Below, piece after piece: positions 11,206 through 22,877 of a stretch of DNA of 64,000 nt. The notes under the pieces were generated by a model. That model saw only the letters and a program-made list of their open reading frames with translations, ran no database searches and was not told where the DNA came from. Made by a program: the position numbers and the translations under genes. Positions within the stretch are counted from its first letter, which is position 1, and each line of letters opens with the position of its first letter. The DNA lies in NCBI GenBank assembly GCA_030323885.1, contig CM059197.1, positions 28,415,178 through 28,479,177 on the forward strand. The letters are read 5' to 3'. The DNA is from Branchipolynoe longqiensis (taxonomy: Eukaryota > Annelida > Polychaeta > Phyllodocida > Polynoidae).

Positions 11206-11399
11206 GAAGAAAAGCATATTGAGGTAGATGGTCTGTAGGTTTCACAGTAGAAATTCCGACAATTATGTCATTCAGATTAGCCTCAATAAGCATGCTATGA
11301 TGAGTATGTAGTTGTGCAGATGGTTGCGCCTTGTAAATCCACACTGTCTTTCCATGAATATGTATGAATTGACATACATTGAGACTTAGTTTGGTGTTA

Positions 11400-11705
11400 T
11401 TTACGTCCTAGCAACATATAAGGTCATATCCAGATGGGTACCAACTTGCGACAGCTCACACTCATGGTTACTTTTTAGTGCTGCCCCATTGAGATACCAG
11501 AATCCTGGTACCATGACCCAATATCCCACGGAGTCACATTGTCCTGATACTCTGTGATATCTTATTAATGCTGAACACCATGCTTGGTAGTGACAGGTAT
11601 CAATTTTATATGCCATTGATTTGACTCGGCTGGGATTCGAACTCGAACCCTTCTGCACGGGAATCCTACGCTCTACCGATTCCGGCAACACGTCCTTGCC
11701 CTATC
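11400..11705 (-). mobile_element. SINE class A, reverse
   Basis: Begins TTACGTCCTAGCAACATATA (complement of the tail) and ends with the complement of the tRNA-like head near CGATTCCGGCAACACGTCC. Confidence 0.75.
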
Positions 11706-11828
11706 CTAGTAATGTGGAGCGCCAGGCTAGGAAGTGACAAGTATAAATTGTGTAAGTCATTGCTTTGAGTCGACCGGGAACCAAACTTCCCACCACGCTT
11801 GATCACTTTGCTCGGCGCCATTGCTACT
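11696..11828 (-). mobile_element. SINE class A 5' half, reverse
   Basis: Complement of the head and first body block only (CTTGCCCTATCCTAGTAATG to CGCTTGATCACTTTGC). It abuts the preceding reverse SINE, suggesting a tandem pair. Confidence 0.6.
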
Positions 11829-11994
11829 AGATAGGATTTTTATAATCGCTACCATCTCCAAGATCTTCTGTTTTTTTCAGTTTCCAATGTTGGCCCCCAG
11901 TTTCCAATGTTCAGACAATAAATAGCATCAGAATGTAATATTCGTGACATAAAGCACCACCTTACCCACCTTGATTTCACTTCTTGCACTGCCT

Positions 11995-14775
11995 TGCGCA
12001 CAGTTGCGCCTCCCCCTGCCTCCCCCTGCCTTCCCCCGCCTCCTCCTGCCGCCCCCTGCCTTCCTCCGCCTCCCCCGCCTCCCCCTGCCTTCCCCCGCCT
12101 CCCCCTGTCTTCCCCCGCCTCCCCCGCCTCCCCTCGCCCGCCTCCCCACCCTCCCCCGCCTCCCACTGCCTTCCCCCGCCTTCCCCGCCTTCCCCGCCTC
12201 CCCCGCCTGCCCCTGCCTTCCCCCGCCTCCCCAGCCTCCCCCGCCTCCCACTGCCTTCCCCAGCCTCCCCAGCCTCCCCGCCTCCCCTGCCTTCCCCGCC
12301 TCCCCTGCCTCCCCCCCCTCCCCCCCCCCCCCTCCCCCCCTCCCCCCGCCCCCCCTCCCCCCCTCCTTCCCCCGCCTCCCCCGTCCACCGCCTCCCCCTC
12401 CTCCCTCCCCCCTCCCCCGCCCCCCCTCCCCCCCTCCTCCCCCCCCTCCCCCGCCCCCCCCCTCTCCCCCCTTCCCCCCCCCCCTCCTCCCCCCCCCCCT
12501 CCCCCCCCCCCCCTCCCCGCCTCCCCCCCCTTCCCCCCCTCCCCCGCCTCCCCGCCCCCCCCTTCCCCCCTTCCCCCCCTCCCCCGCCTCCCCTCCCCCG
12601 CCTCCCCCCCTCCCCCCCCCCCTCCCCCCGCCTCTCCCCGCCTCCCCCCCCTCCCCCTCCCTCCCCCCCTCCCCCCCTCCCCCTCCTCCCCCTTCGCTCC
12701 CCCCCCCCCTCCCCCCCTCCCCCTCCTTCCCCCCCCTCCCCCCTCCCCCCCCCTCCCCCGCCCCCCCCCCCCCCCCCTCCCTCCCCCCCCTCCCCCCTCC
12801 GCCGCCTTCCCTCGCCTCCCCCCGCCTTCCCCCTCCCCCCCTCCCCGCCTCCCCCGCCTACCCCCCCCTCCCCCTCCCCACCCCCCCCCCTCCCCCTCTC
12901 CCCCTACCCCGCCTCCTCCGCCTCCCCTTCCCCCCCATCTCCCCTCCCCTCTACCCCCCACCCTCACCACCCCAGATCAGCTTACCAGCCTCCCCCCCCG
13001 CCGAATCTTCATCCGCCAATATATGTCGCCATCCCGCTCCCACTCCATCCCCCCCCCCCCCCCTCCCCCCACCACCGTTACTCTCGACACGTCGGACTCA
13101 GTCATCCGTAACGACAGTCCCCAAAGCGCCCACTCGCTCTCTCTCAGCGACCCGCCCTACTTCTTAGCCCCGCCACCCACTTTCCCTCCCCCTCCCTACC
13201 CCGCCCCCACCTCCCCGCGTACCACCGTGCTGTCCATGCTCTCTCCCCCATTCACCCAATTCCCTACTGCTCTACTCTCCTCCGCTCTCTCCCCTCCTGC
13301 CTCCCTCCTCCCCTCCTCCCCTTCCTTCTCCCGCTCTTTCCTTCCCCCACCTACCCACCTACCCACCTGTCCTCTCCTCTTTCCCACCCTTCCCCCTCCT
13401 GTTCTCCCCTCCTCCTGTACTCCTCATGTCCTTCTCCCGTCCTCTTTCCTTCCCCCACCTACCCACCTATCCCTCTCCTTTTCCCGCCCTTCTCCCGTCC
13501 TGTCCCCATGTCCTCCCGTACTTCCCATGTCCTTCCCCCCTGGTCTTTCATTCTTCCACCTACCCACCTGCCTTCTCCTTCCCCCCCACTACTCCCATCC
13601 TCGCTCTTCCTTACTTCTACACTTCTCTCCTCCTTCCTGTTCTTCCCCCGCTTTCCTACTCTCCTCCTCCCGTTTCCGTAAGTCATTCCTTCCAACGCTC
13701 CTCTTCTCTCTGACACTTTTAGTCCTGCCATACTCCCCTCCTCCCTTCCTCCCTTTCCCTTATTCCTATACTGATACTCCCCATAGACCCCTCGTCCTCC
13801 TTCCCTATTCTTAATCCCCAAACTCTCATTCTCTCTGCTTCCTCCTCCTGCTTCTCGATTCCCCTGCTCTCTGCCCACTCTGCCCTCCTCTAATCCCTCG
13901 TCCCTCCTTCCCTCCAGCCAACTCTCATCCTCCCCCCTCCCCTATTCCTCTTCCCCATTTCCCTTATTCCCCTCCTGCTTCCCCATTCTTCTCTTCTCTC
14001 ATTCCTACTCCCCTCCTTTCTGCCTCCCACCCCCGACATGTTCCCCACCCTTCGTATTCCCCTCCTACTAATTGCCCACTCCCTCATCCGGCTCCTCCCT
14101 CCACCCGTAGTTCCCCATCCCCTTCTTCCTCCATCTTCTTTTATCCACTCCTCCCTATCCATCTCCTTACTATTCCCATACTCTATCTTCCCTACTCCCC
14201 TCCTCCCTCCTCTCCCATCCCTCCTCCCTCCCCATACACCCTCCTCCCCCAGTACTCCCACCTCCCCTCCTCCCTCCTCCCTCCCCATACACCCTCCTCC
14301 CCCGTACCCCTCCTCCCTCTCCCCTCCTCCGTCCTCCCTCCTCCCTCCTACCTCCTCGCTCCTCCCTCCTCCCTCCTCCCTCCTCCCTCCTCCCTCCACC
14401 CTCCTCCCTCCTTCCTCCTTCCTCTTTCCTCCTCACCACCTCATCACCTTACCTAACTGTGATTACCGGGCCCCCACTTATGACTCACCCCCATACCTTA
14501 CCCTCCTCCCCCCAAACTCCCCCTCCCCTCCTCCCTCCTCCCTTCTTCGTCCTTCGTCCTTCGTCCTTCCTCCTCACCACCTCACCTACCGATGATTACC
14601 GGGGCCGCCACCTATGACTCACCCCCATTCCTTACCCTCCTCCCACCACACCTCACCTCACCTCACCCCACTCCACCTTGCCCCCTATCAGCCTCGTCTG
14701 ACCTCCTGATCCCTGTCCACTTCACCTTCACACCACCTATTTCCATCAGCTTTTTTTTTGCCTACCCACCATCCT
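11995..14775. repeat. Polypyrimidine tract 2
   Basis: About 2.8 kb of nearly pure C/T on the + strand. The first part (11995-12320) uses CCCCCGCCTCCC / CTGCCTTC units, the middle (12320-12960) is C runs separated by single T, and later parts add A and CTCCTCC units. A 7-bp CTCCCTC array lies near 14330-14400. All long frames here (up to 606 codons) are low-complexity and not genes. Confidence 0.9.
14430..14650 (+). repeat. ~140-bp duplication within the pyrimidine tract
   Basis: A block with GATTACCGGGCCCCCACT, then ATGACTCACCCCCATACCTT, recurs about 140 bp later as GATTACCGGGGCCGCCACC and ATGACTCACCCCCATTCCTT. This gives a higher-order repeat over the simple sequence. Confidence 0.75.
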
Positions 14776-15060
14776 CCTTCACATACCAGTGACGGCGCCC
14801 CCTTGCGGTGGCCCCGGTGGTGATCACTCTCCAGACTAGTCGGTCTCGGCGGTGACAGTCGGGCTTCCACTGCTCGCCCGGTAGGTGCTCCAGTCGTCAG
14901 TCTCCTCCTCCTCCAGGAGGATTTGGTCTGGAGCATCCTTCTGCCGTGATGTGTAATCCGCCCGCGTCATATATCACTCACTAGTGGATCCATCTATAGT
15001 ATGCACTTGTAACTAACTAAAAGTGCATAGTGGTTTAAATTTTGTTTGAAGGTTTTGGCA
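14776..15060. other. No recognised feature
   Basis: Mixed-composition spacer after the pyrimidine tract. Confidence 0.3.
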
Positions 15061-15600
15061 TTCTTTAGTTAAATATGTGAGCTTAATATGGTACGTGCCT
15101 TTAGATTGGAGTGTCCTTGATTATACAACCTCTCTAAATCGATCCACCATAGGACCGACTTTAAATGGTCCATTTAGGGAGGTGGTCGGTTTAGGGATTG
15201 TTTAAAATCGTTACAATGGTATTGTATGGGCGAGCGTTTGGGACCCATCAAATTATAAAGCGATCAATATAGGGGAGTTGTCGATCTGCCGAACTGGTCA
15301 CTTAAAGAGGTGTTACTGTAGTTAACGACTTAGGTCCTGACATATGCTCTAAATATATGTGGTGGGTTTATCAATATAATCTACTTTACTTGAATTTGGA
15401 GTGATCTTCATTATAAAGGGCTAATTATTCAGTTCCTGCCATATTCTATAAATACATGTTTGAGCTTACTCGATATAATCTACTGTAGGCCTACCTTTAT
15501 TTAATTTGGATTGACTGTGATTACAAATGGTTAGCTCTTTAGGTCGGCACATGTTCTCTAAATAATCGGTCTAATCTACACTACCCTAGCTTGATGCTAA
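15061..15600 (+). repeat. Degenerate ~115-bp tandem repeat
   Basis: Recurrent order of blocks: GCTCTAAATATATGTG, then GATATAATCTACT, then AATTTGGAGTGATC or TTGGATTGACTGTG, then a TTATAAAGGGCTAA-like or TTACAAATGGTTAG-like end. About three to four diverged copies. No coding signal. Confidence 0.5.
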
Positions 15601-15721
15601 ATAACTAACTGGCAAGGCAGACAGGAAGACATCATGGCTTCATCTTCCATTATTCGGAATACGTGAGAGAATTAAGCCAGTGTCTCATAGGTGTGAAGAG
15701 AATTCATGCCCCAAGTAAACA

Positions 15722-16012
15722 CACTAAAAAGTTTGTTTTATTTAACAACGCCTCTAGAGCACATTGGTTTTCATCATTGGCTATCGGACATCTACCATGT
15801 GGTCATTCTGACATATTTCTTTGTGGAGGAGACCTGCTGGCACCACATAGGCTATGCTTTCCAACAAGCGGCAAGGGCTCTTTTATATGCACTTTCCCAC
15901 AAACAGGACAGCTTATACCACAGCATTTGATGATGCCTATGCAGCAGACACGGCGTAAGGAAACCACCAATCAATTAATTGATGAACCAGTTATGGACCA
16001 CTTGTTGTAAGT
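15722..16012 (+). mobile_element. Mollusc-type dispersed repeat
   Basis: The order AAGTTTGTTTTATTTAACAA, CTAGAGCACATTGGTTTTCA, GGCTATCGGACATC, CAAGGGCTCTTTTATATGCA, CCCACAAACAGGACAGC and ATACCACAGC is one I recognise as an abundant repeat in gastropod and bivalve sequences. Identification is from memory of the family, not a search. The 115-codon frame through it is not a gene. Confidence 0.65.
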
Positions 16013-16970
16013 AAATGCACTAATACAATATGTTCAACAGCTGTTGTGCTGTAGATATGCAGTTCCTAATTCACATTATGTATTTGACGCGAAATAACAT
16101 TATTTATGTGTTCCGGTTTTGCATCCCGGCAACATCTAACGTTGTGTCAGGACGACACATAAGATAATACCGATTGGGACATGTAGATTTTATACTGCTC
16201 GGTTACTGGGGATTTCCACATTCCTTTCAATATGTATTGCTTCAAGGAATGAAAACCCCAGTAAATGTGTATGTACAGTATAACAGGACTGGTGCGCATG
16301 CGCGTTGCTCCACCATAGGCGTGTCAGATGCGGTGCTTGTTATACCGGCTGATGCACCACATTATTCTTCCCGCCATTAATTGTTATTGCGCAGACGATA
16401 ACCCGTCAACATATCTGTAGATCATTCGATAATAATGCGAGTTCAGGCCGATAGGGTTCCTAAAGGCGTCAGGTCTGATTCCAATCAATAACCTGCCTAC
16501 ATTCAGGTGCCCTCCTTTATGGAACGCTGACAGCCTGTCTGACTGGTACCCTTACCGTCCTCCGTTTCCCGCCAGATTTCCCTGCTTCACCCTGCGCCGG
16601 TTCCCCTACTATACGCCGAGTGGAGGTTGAATAGGCCGGTCGCCGCTTGATGTGGTTAGCGCATGCGCCAGTAGATGGCGCCAGCTATTGAACCAGAGGT
16701 GAGGCGGGTCACCCGGGGCCAAGCCAAAGGTCAGAGGTCACTTTCCACAGACCAAGTGCCACCGTGACCTCGGTGTCACGACCCGGATGCGCGTTCAGAG
16801 CTGGCACAGTGGGCGATAATGCGGGAGGGTAAGGGGTTGGGCAGGCTTCTGTGCGTTGTCCTCCATGGACGGTGGCGACGTGGTTGAAAACCTCGGTAGG
16901 GAATAAGAAACTCACTTCTCTGTGATTTCTCACGGTTCTAAACTTAGTGTTGAACGGTGACTGAAGCAGA
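16013..16970. other. No supported gene; a GC-richer patch
   Basis: A relatively GC-rich patch at 16540-16900 contains GCGCATGCGCCAG, which resembles an NRF1-type palindromic site, and TAGATGGCGCCAGC. No transcript can be supported, so a promoter is only a possibility. Confidence 0.25.
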
Positions 16971-17105
16971 GGTGCCAAGTAGGGAAGAGTCTGAGTAGGG
17001 AAACTTCCCTAATACAACAATTGTAAATAGGGAGAAGGAGCCAAGTAGATAAGTGTGCGAGTAGGGAGTTCTGCCTAATACACACATTGTAAATAGGGAA
17101 ACATA
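16971..17105 (+). repeat. Two-copy tandem repeat (~66 bp)
   Basis: GTGCCAAGTAGGGAAGAGTC...CAATTGTAAATAGGGA is followed by a diverged copy (GAGCCAAGTAGATAAGTGTG...CATTGTAAATAGGGA). Confidence 0.7.
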
Positions 17106-17574
17106 GTGTTGCCGAAATGGGATGTTTTAGATTAAGATTAAGATTCATTTATGTTTCGCATGAACAAGGAGAAAGCATTTAATACAATACTTATGAGGCG
17201 CTTTCCCCAGTTGAAAATAAGTTAATGTGTCTGCAGGAAGGGAGGTTGCCGTCTCGCACAGCGGGTGGGTCCGTTGGGGCGCCCCGGAAAATTTGGAATA
17301 AGTGATACAAAATGAAGCATTCTGGAGAAAAACATATGTATACATTTTGTTTTATAACAAGCTAAGACGGTTCTATGGCAGAAGATCCCAGATTAAAACA
17401 GGAAATCGGGAGATGGGGCATATTTTGTTATGTTTTATGGAGATCTCTCGCCAATTCGGAAGAGTTGGCCCCTCGAATGACGAGTAATTGTCGTGAGTTG
17501 CAAGAGGCTCTCCAGATGAAAGTCATGTGCACATGTAGGCCTAACTCCTGGATCCTACATGTGCCCATATAGCA
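17106..17574. other. No recognised feature
   Basis: Spacer; overlapping 60-66-codon frames on both strands have no support. Confidence 0.35.
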
Positions 17575-18860
17575 GGGCGCATATTGATACATCCATGCTG
17601 TGTCCTGCTGTAATGATACATCAATGCAGACTGTGCTGCTGTTATGGTACATCCATGCAGATTGTGTCCTGATGTTATGGTACATCCATGCAGAATGTGT
17701 CCTGCTGTAATGCGACATCCATGCAGACTGTCCTGCTGTTATGGTATATCCATGCAAAATGTGTCCTGATGTTATGGTATATCCATACAGACTGCGTCCT
17801 GATGCTATGATACATCCATGCAAACTGTGTCATGATGGAATGATACATTCATGCAGACTATCCTGCTGTTATGATAAATCCATGCAGACTGTGTCCTGAT
17901 GGTATGATACATTCATGCAGGATGTGTCCTGCTGGTATGGTGCATTCATGGCGGTTGTGTCCTGATGTTATGATACATCCATGATGTGTCCTGCTGTTAT
18001 GAAGCATCCATGGTGTGTAATGCTGTTATGATGCATCCATGCAGAATGTGGCTACTCTTATGATACATCCATGCAGACTGTCCTGCTGTTATGATACATG
18101 CCTGGAAACTGTGTCCTGATGGTATTTGTAAGCCTGGGTACCCAGGCTTGTTTTCAATGCTGGCCAGCTGTAGTGTTGGTGTTGTCTTACCAAACAGTAG
18201 CTGCTGATAAGTTATTCGAATATCTGCATTTCAGTAGCAGATATATAGTCTGTTGGTACGTTTAGTAGCCTATGTTACTTGTTTGGGCCCTCTTGGCATT
18301 GTGTTTGTGTTATATTCTTATTACTATGTTAGTTGTTTTCTTAAGGTTCTATGTTAGTGTTTTGGAGTTTTCTTGGGAAGAGTGTTCCACTTTTTGTTCT
18401 ACTTAATTCTATACTAGCCTATTTTATTGTCTTGACATATCCATAGGCTTGTACATAATAGGTGGTTGAGATATGTTTGTTTGGATTTGATTTGATTTAT
18501 ATTGTTGTTGGATATGTTACCTGGCTTTTTTATTTCCGGTTATCCCGCCCTGGGCTGTCCAGTTGGTGGGTATGATACATCCATGCAGACTGCCTGATGT
18601 TATGAAACATCCATTCAGGATATGTCCTGCTGTTATAATACATGCATGCAAACTGTGTCCTGCTGTTATGATTCATCCATGCATACTGTCCTGCTGTTAT
18701 GTAACATCCATTCAGGATGTGTCCTGCTGTTATGATACATGCATGCATACTGTCCTGCTGTTATGATACATCCATGGAGGCTGTGCCCTGCTTTTATACT
18801 ACATCCATACACGCTGTGTCCTCCTGTTATACTACATCCATGGAGGTTGTGTCCTGCTGC
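17575..18860 (+). repeat. 33-bp minisatellite, interrupted
   Basis: Unit close to ATGATACATCCATGCAGACT + GTGTCCTGCTGTT, some copies lacking GTG. It occupies 17575-18125 and 18567-18860, split by another repeat. Because the unit is divisible by three, frames stay open on the - strand (131 codons at 17428-17823); this is not evidence of a gene. Confidence 0.85.
18126..18566 (+). mobile_element. Dispersed repeat R2, inserted in the 33-bp array
   Basis: Opens with the short palindrome AAGCCTGGGTACCCAGGCTT, then TTTTCAATGCTGGCCAGCTG, and later ATAGGCTTGTACATAATAGG. The same ordered blocks occur at 20420-20905 (reverse) and 31645-31957. GGTAT borders both sides and could be a target duplication. 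The class is unknown. Confidence 0.6.
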
Positions 18861-19407
18861 CGGGAACCAGCGATACAGATGACGTGATCAATGAGATAAT
18901 GCTGTGTCCTAGTCTCGCCTCCTCACCCACTCCGCCCGCTGTAAACCTCTACATTATGCACACAACACATCTACAGTTGTGAAATGTATGCGTCGCGCAG
19001 GTACCCATCAGGGATGGCTCATTCATGCTGATGACACCTGACCGGCTGATATAGTGAAGCTGGCAATAAACGAAGGCCTCAGTGTCATAGTGAAGGCTCT
19101 CATCAGCATCAAACGCACACGTGACAAACGCATAATATCACCCCTTATGGCCCATAAGTAACGCCCAGTGGTTTTCATGACACTCTCAGCATCGTGAAAC
19201 AGCGGTGTATTGGTAGGGATCGGATGCGCCACCAGTGGTCGTCAGTAGGAGGCGCCACCTGCAGTACCTGTACCTGTAATAGTACCTGGATGTCAATGGC
19301 GTGGTGAATATGGTCAGACTGACTTCTGGCAAGAGACAATCTACACCACCTTTCACCTTTTCCCGATGTCAATTGCAGAACTAGTGTGGTCTCACTGTGC
19401 AGCAACA
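18861..19407. other. No recognised feature
   Basis: Unique-looking spacer without a supported gene. Confidence 0.35.
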
Positions 19408-19737
19408 GGACGGGATGGCGTGATCGGTAGAGAGCGGGGCCTCGCGTGCTGGAGATCGGGAGTTCAGTTCCCGGTCGAGTCAAACCAATGCCTTATTAAA
19501 TTGATACTTATTGCTTCCTAGCTTTGTGGTCGGCAGTAATAGGATAGGGCAATGACTGGTTAGCTCAGTGTCTGGATAATGTGACTGAGTGGGATATCGG
19601 GTCATGGTGGTGGGGAGCCTAATTTGCCAGTGGGGCAGCACTATAAAGTAGTCGTGAGTGTGCACTGTCACATGTATGTACACGAGCTGGTATGATCTTA
19701 GATGTTTCCGGGATGTACAACTCCAACAATCAACCAG
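19408..19737 (+). mobile_element. SINE class A, full length
   Basis: Head ACGGGATGGCGTGATCGGTA, B-box-like AGTTCAGTTCCCGGTCGAGT, body GGGGCAGCACTATAAAGTAG, tail ending in AAC-rich DNA. Confidence 0.8.
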
Positions 19738-19957
19738 TTGCAGCTCGCCATACAGGGACGTCACACCCACGTGACCCTCCATAGCAATCGATCTTCCATC
19801 TAAACAGCACCTCTTGGAGCCACAATGGCAGTAGCACTCCTCAAGCAGAGCTGTCTCATTTCCTGACCTGTTCGAATCTAATATTATATTCCCTGCTCAC
19901 GCTTTATATTTTGCAAATTCCTCAGATTTGTATTTCAACATGTTGTATTTGTCTTTC

Positions 19958-20225
19958 AAGTCGAGTCAAACGAGTGACTTATAAAATTGATATTTGTCAC
20001 TTCCTAGCTTGGCGCTTGGCATTAATAGGATAAGATAAGAACGGTTAGCTCAGTGTCAGGATAATGTCATTGTGTGGGATATCGGGTTATGGTACGGGTG
20101 GCCATATTTCCCAGTAGGGCAGCACTATACAGTCACCATGAGTGCATACTGCCACAAGTCGGTACCCACCCTGATATGACCTTAGATGTTGCTAGGACAT
20201 ACAAGTCAAACAAACAACCAACCAA
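19958..20225 (+). mobile_element. SINE class A lacking its head
   Basis: Starts within the body at GTCGAGTCAAACGAGTGACT and runs to GATGTTGCTAGGACATACAA. The 5' truncation is typical of incomplete reverse transcription. Confidence 0.75.
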
Positions 20226-20419
20226 CTGGTATTAAAAGGAAAACTTGGTGTGTCTGCTCCCATGAACTCTATGGATAGCACACCATGCATCTCCTGCAGG
20301 ATAGAATAGAGACACTCAGGATGGGAAACTGCTTCAGGGAATGACACTAGTATGGTAGTCTGCATTGATCTTGCAGGCAAGGAGCCTCATATATCGCCAT
20401 GTATAGGGCAAGTGCATCA
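20226..20419. other. Spacer
   Basis: Short spacer between a SINE and an R2 repeat; nothing recognised. Confidence 0.3.
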
Positions 20420-20905
20420 AGGAAACGAGAAATTGTTAGGATAGTAGCCCTGGAATGTGTTTTGGAATCCTGATCTAGGAGCAATATTTCCCATTTGCAA
20501 ACACAGCCTGTGCAAAATAAGGCTAGGAAACCTCCACAAAGCTGCACTGCAAAGGGGCCCATCAGCGGGATGCCTAATGGAAGGTAGCCATGCCAAAAGT
20601 AGCCAGATAGCACACCACACAGCTATGTACAAGCCTATGATATGTAAATAGGAGCAGGCTAGTCTGGTAGTAAGAGTAGAACAAATAAAACACATATATG
20701 CCAAGAAAATCCCAAAAATATAGCATAGACTACTAACCAGACCAACCAACTATCTATCTGCTACTGAAATGCAGGCAATCAAATCCCTTATCAGCAGCTA
20801 CTGTGTGATAAGATGTCGCCAACACTACAGATAGCCAGCATTGAAAACAAACCTGAATACCCAGGCTTATATGCTATGGACAGTATAAATACAGCCTCAA
20901 TAAAA
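20420..20905 (-). mobile_element. Dispersed repeat R2, reverse copy
   Basis: Reading the complement, it has TACTGTCCATAGCATATAAG, then CCTGGGTATTCAGGTTTG, TTTTCAATGCTGGCTATCTG, TAGTAGTCTATGCTATATTT and ATCATAGGCTTGTACATAG. It parallels 18126-18566 and 31645-31957 and is the longest copy. The 110-codon - frame here has several hydrophobic stretches but lies wholly inside the repeat. Confidence 0.6.
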
Positions 20906-21276
20906 GAAAATTAAAAAAAACCCAAACAAACCAATGATGTTGGTTGCCATGAACAGGGACCTGTACAAGCTGTGATGGATGGTTGGTTAAGCTATCCTAT
21001 ATATGTGTATTTTATTTGTATGGGCATTGCCTGTCTTTGTGTAACAGTAAGCGTTATACAACTTATGGAACAAAACCATCAGACATTCATTGTAATATAT
21101 CCCACAAATTGTGCTTTCAACAGCTATTGTTAGCTCAGTTTATATACCTCACTCTATGTACCATTTTGTGGAAATAATCTCTAATTGAAAAATCTCAGGA
21201 AGACAAGTGTGTCGGTACTCACACAAACATTTATTCATCAGAATAAATATATACCCCCACCGAAAGAAGTGTACGG
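20906..21276. other. No recognised feature
   Basis: AT-rich spacer. Confidence 0.35.
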
Positions 21277-21630
21277 GACCAGACGGGGTGGCCGAATGAG
21301 TAGAGCGTCCGTCTCCTGTTTTGGGAGATCGGGATATCCGAACCCATGAGTTTGTGGGTTTGAATCCTGGTCGAATCACACCAATGACTTAACAATTGAT
21401 ACTTGTCCCTTCCTACCCTGGTGCTTGGCATTGTTACTATTATTAGGATAGGGCAATGACTGGTTGGTTGAGTGTCAGGATAATGTCACTGAGCGGGATA
21501 TCAGGTCATGGTGCTGGCACCCTGGTTTCCCAGTTGGGCAGCACTATAAAGTCGTCATCAGTGCGCACTGTCACAAGTCGGTACCCGTCCTGATATCACC
21601 TTACATGACGTAAAACAACAAACAAACAGT
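21277..21630 (+). mobile_element. SINE class A, full length
   Basis: ACCAGACGGGGTGGCCGAAT head, GGGTTTGAATCCTGGTCGAA box, full body, and the tail CACCTTACATGACGTAAAAC, which lacks part of the usual end. Confidence 0.8.
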
Positions 21631-21761
21631 GTAGTGGGACAAGTGTAGTAGTCTGCATTAATCTCCTACTTAGTCTTAGGTAAGAAACCACATAGATATG
21701 TAGTTTGGATATGGTTATTGCATCAGCAAGCCTACGTAGGGTAATGCTAAGGAAGCTAGTC

Positions 21762-22252
21762 CCGGTGATGCGGATTCCGAGGGACACCAGTTTGCCAGGG
21801 ACACTTCCATTCAAATGCATTGTTAATGGCCGTGAGCAAATCTTCATACAGAAGAAGTCAAATAGCTCTCAAATTACACCATCTAGAAACAAATCGCTTG
21901 GTACACATATAGAAAACATCTTTACCATGAAGTATATATTAAATTTATAAGGTTAGGGTTCTTGATTTCTATTAAATTTGAATAAAACTAACGTTTTGCA
22001 CTGTGTGTACCTCAAACTCAAGGCATTGTCAATGGTCGTGAGCAATGTTCATACAGAAAATACAGAAGAAGTCAAATATCTCTCAAATTACACCATCTAG
22101 AAACAAATCGTTTGGGACACATATAGAAAACATCTTTACCAAAAACATTATATTAATTTTCTAAGGTTAGTGACGATGCTGTTCGATTTTGATGCATGTG
22201 CAAAAGCGATGTGTCCCTCGCAAACTGGTGTCCCTGGAAACCGCAACACCGG
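21762..22252. mobile_element. Inverted-end element with CCGGTG ends, copy 1
   Basis: Left end CCGGTGATGCGGATTCC then GGGACACCAGTTTGCCAGGG; the right end, complemented, is CCGGTGTTGCGGTTTCC then AGGGACACCAGTTTGCGAGG. Inside, a ~200-bp unit (CATTGTCAATGGTCGTGAGC ... TCAAATTACACCATCTAGAA ... TAAGGTTAG) is tandemly duplicated. Related to 56476-56917. No coding capacity. Confidence 0.7.
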
Positions 22253-22515
22253 AATGGCATGAACTGTAGGTTCCACTCCTGCCTTATGGGAAGCATTTCC
22301 TATTTGCTAAAATAAACACACACAAATAAGACAGGATAATATTTGTTATCCCATTCAGTCAACATACGCAAATGTACAAGTCATAACTTCAGAGATGATG
22401 TATTCTTTTCACCTAGGATACGGTTACCCGTCACCATGGTAACCACGTTCTGCAGTTCGGGTTTTGCGCTAATCCAGATGCGTGAGGCAGTTGATGATGG
22501 CTGTATCACGTGTCG

Positions 22516-22877
22516 TTAAAGCCGCATACTCCGATGACACATCAAATTTCTAAAGCAAAACACTCACCTAGATTTGATTCTACATATGTAACATAGATAT
22601 TGATGCAGCTATTAAGCATTTGTTGTCACATAGAAAGACATATTGAGGCAATTTAGTAGAACATCTACTCATGTTTTTTTTTAAGTCTATGGAGACAGAG
22701 TGCTGGCATGCTTGCCAACATTGATTTAGCATGTTTGCACTTCAGATATCTTAAAAGTTATCCATTTAAAATAAAAGTTACTTCAAACTAAAGTAAGGTA
22801 GATTGTAAAAAATCTAATTAATATATTTATCTCAGAAAGATTACTGAAACTCAAAACATCGGACTATGCAACTTTAA
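22516..22877. mobile_element. TTAA-flanked MITE, copy A
   Basis: Begins TTAAAGCCGCATACTCCGAT and ends, complemented, TTAAAGTTGCATAGTCCGAT. Both ends include TTAA, the target used by piggyBac-type transposons; that superfamily assignment is inference. Shares its interior (AGATTTGATTCTACATATGT, ATTGATGC) with copies B and C. Confidence 0.75.

Noticed and set aside
9491..14595. Very long proline-rich (+) and Gly/Arg-rich (-) open frames, up to 606 codons
   Set aside because: They lie wholly in C/T-only DNA, where stop codons cannot occur; several frames are open at once on both strands.
17575..18860. A repetitive protein gene on the minus strand
   Set aside because: The 33-bp unit is divisible by three, so open frames are automatic; units vary in length and break the frame.
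20347..20749. A membrane protein gene on the minus strand
   Set aside because: The hydrophobic frames fall wholly within the dispersed repeat R2 and are not kept open in its other copies.
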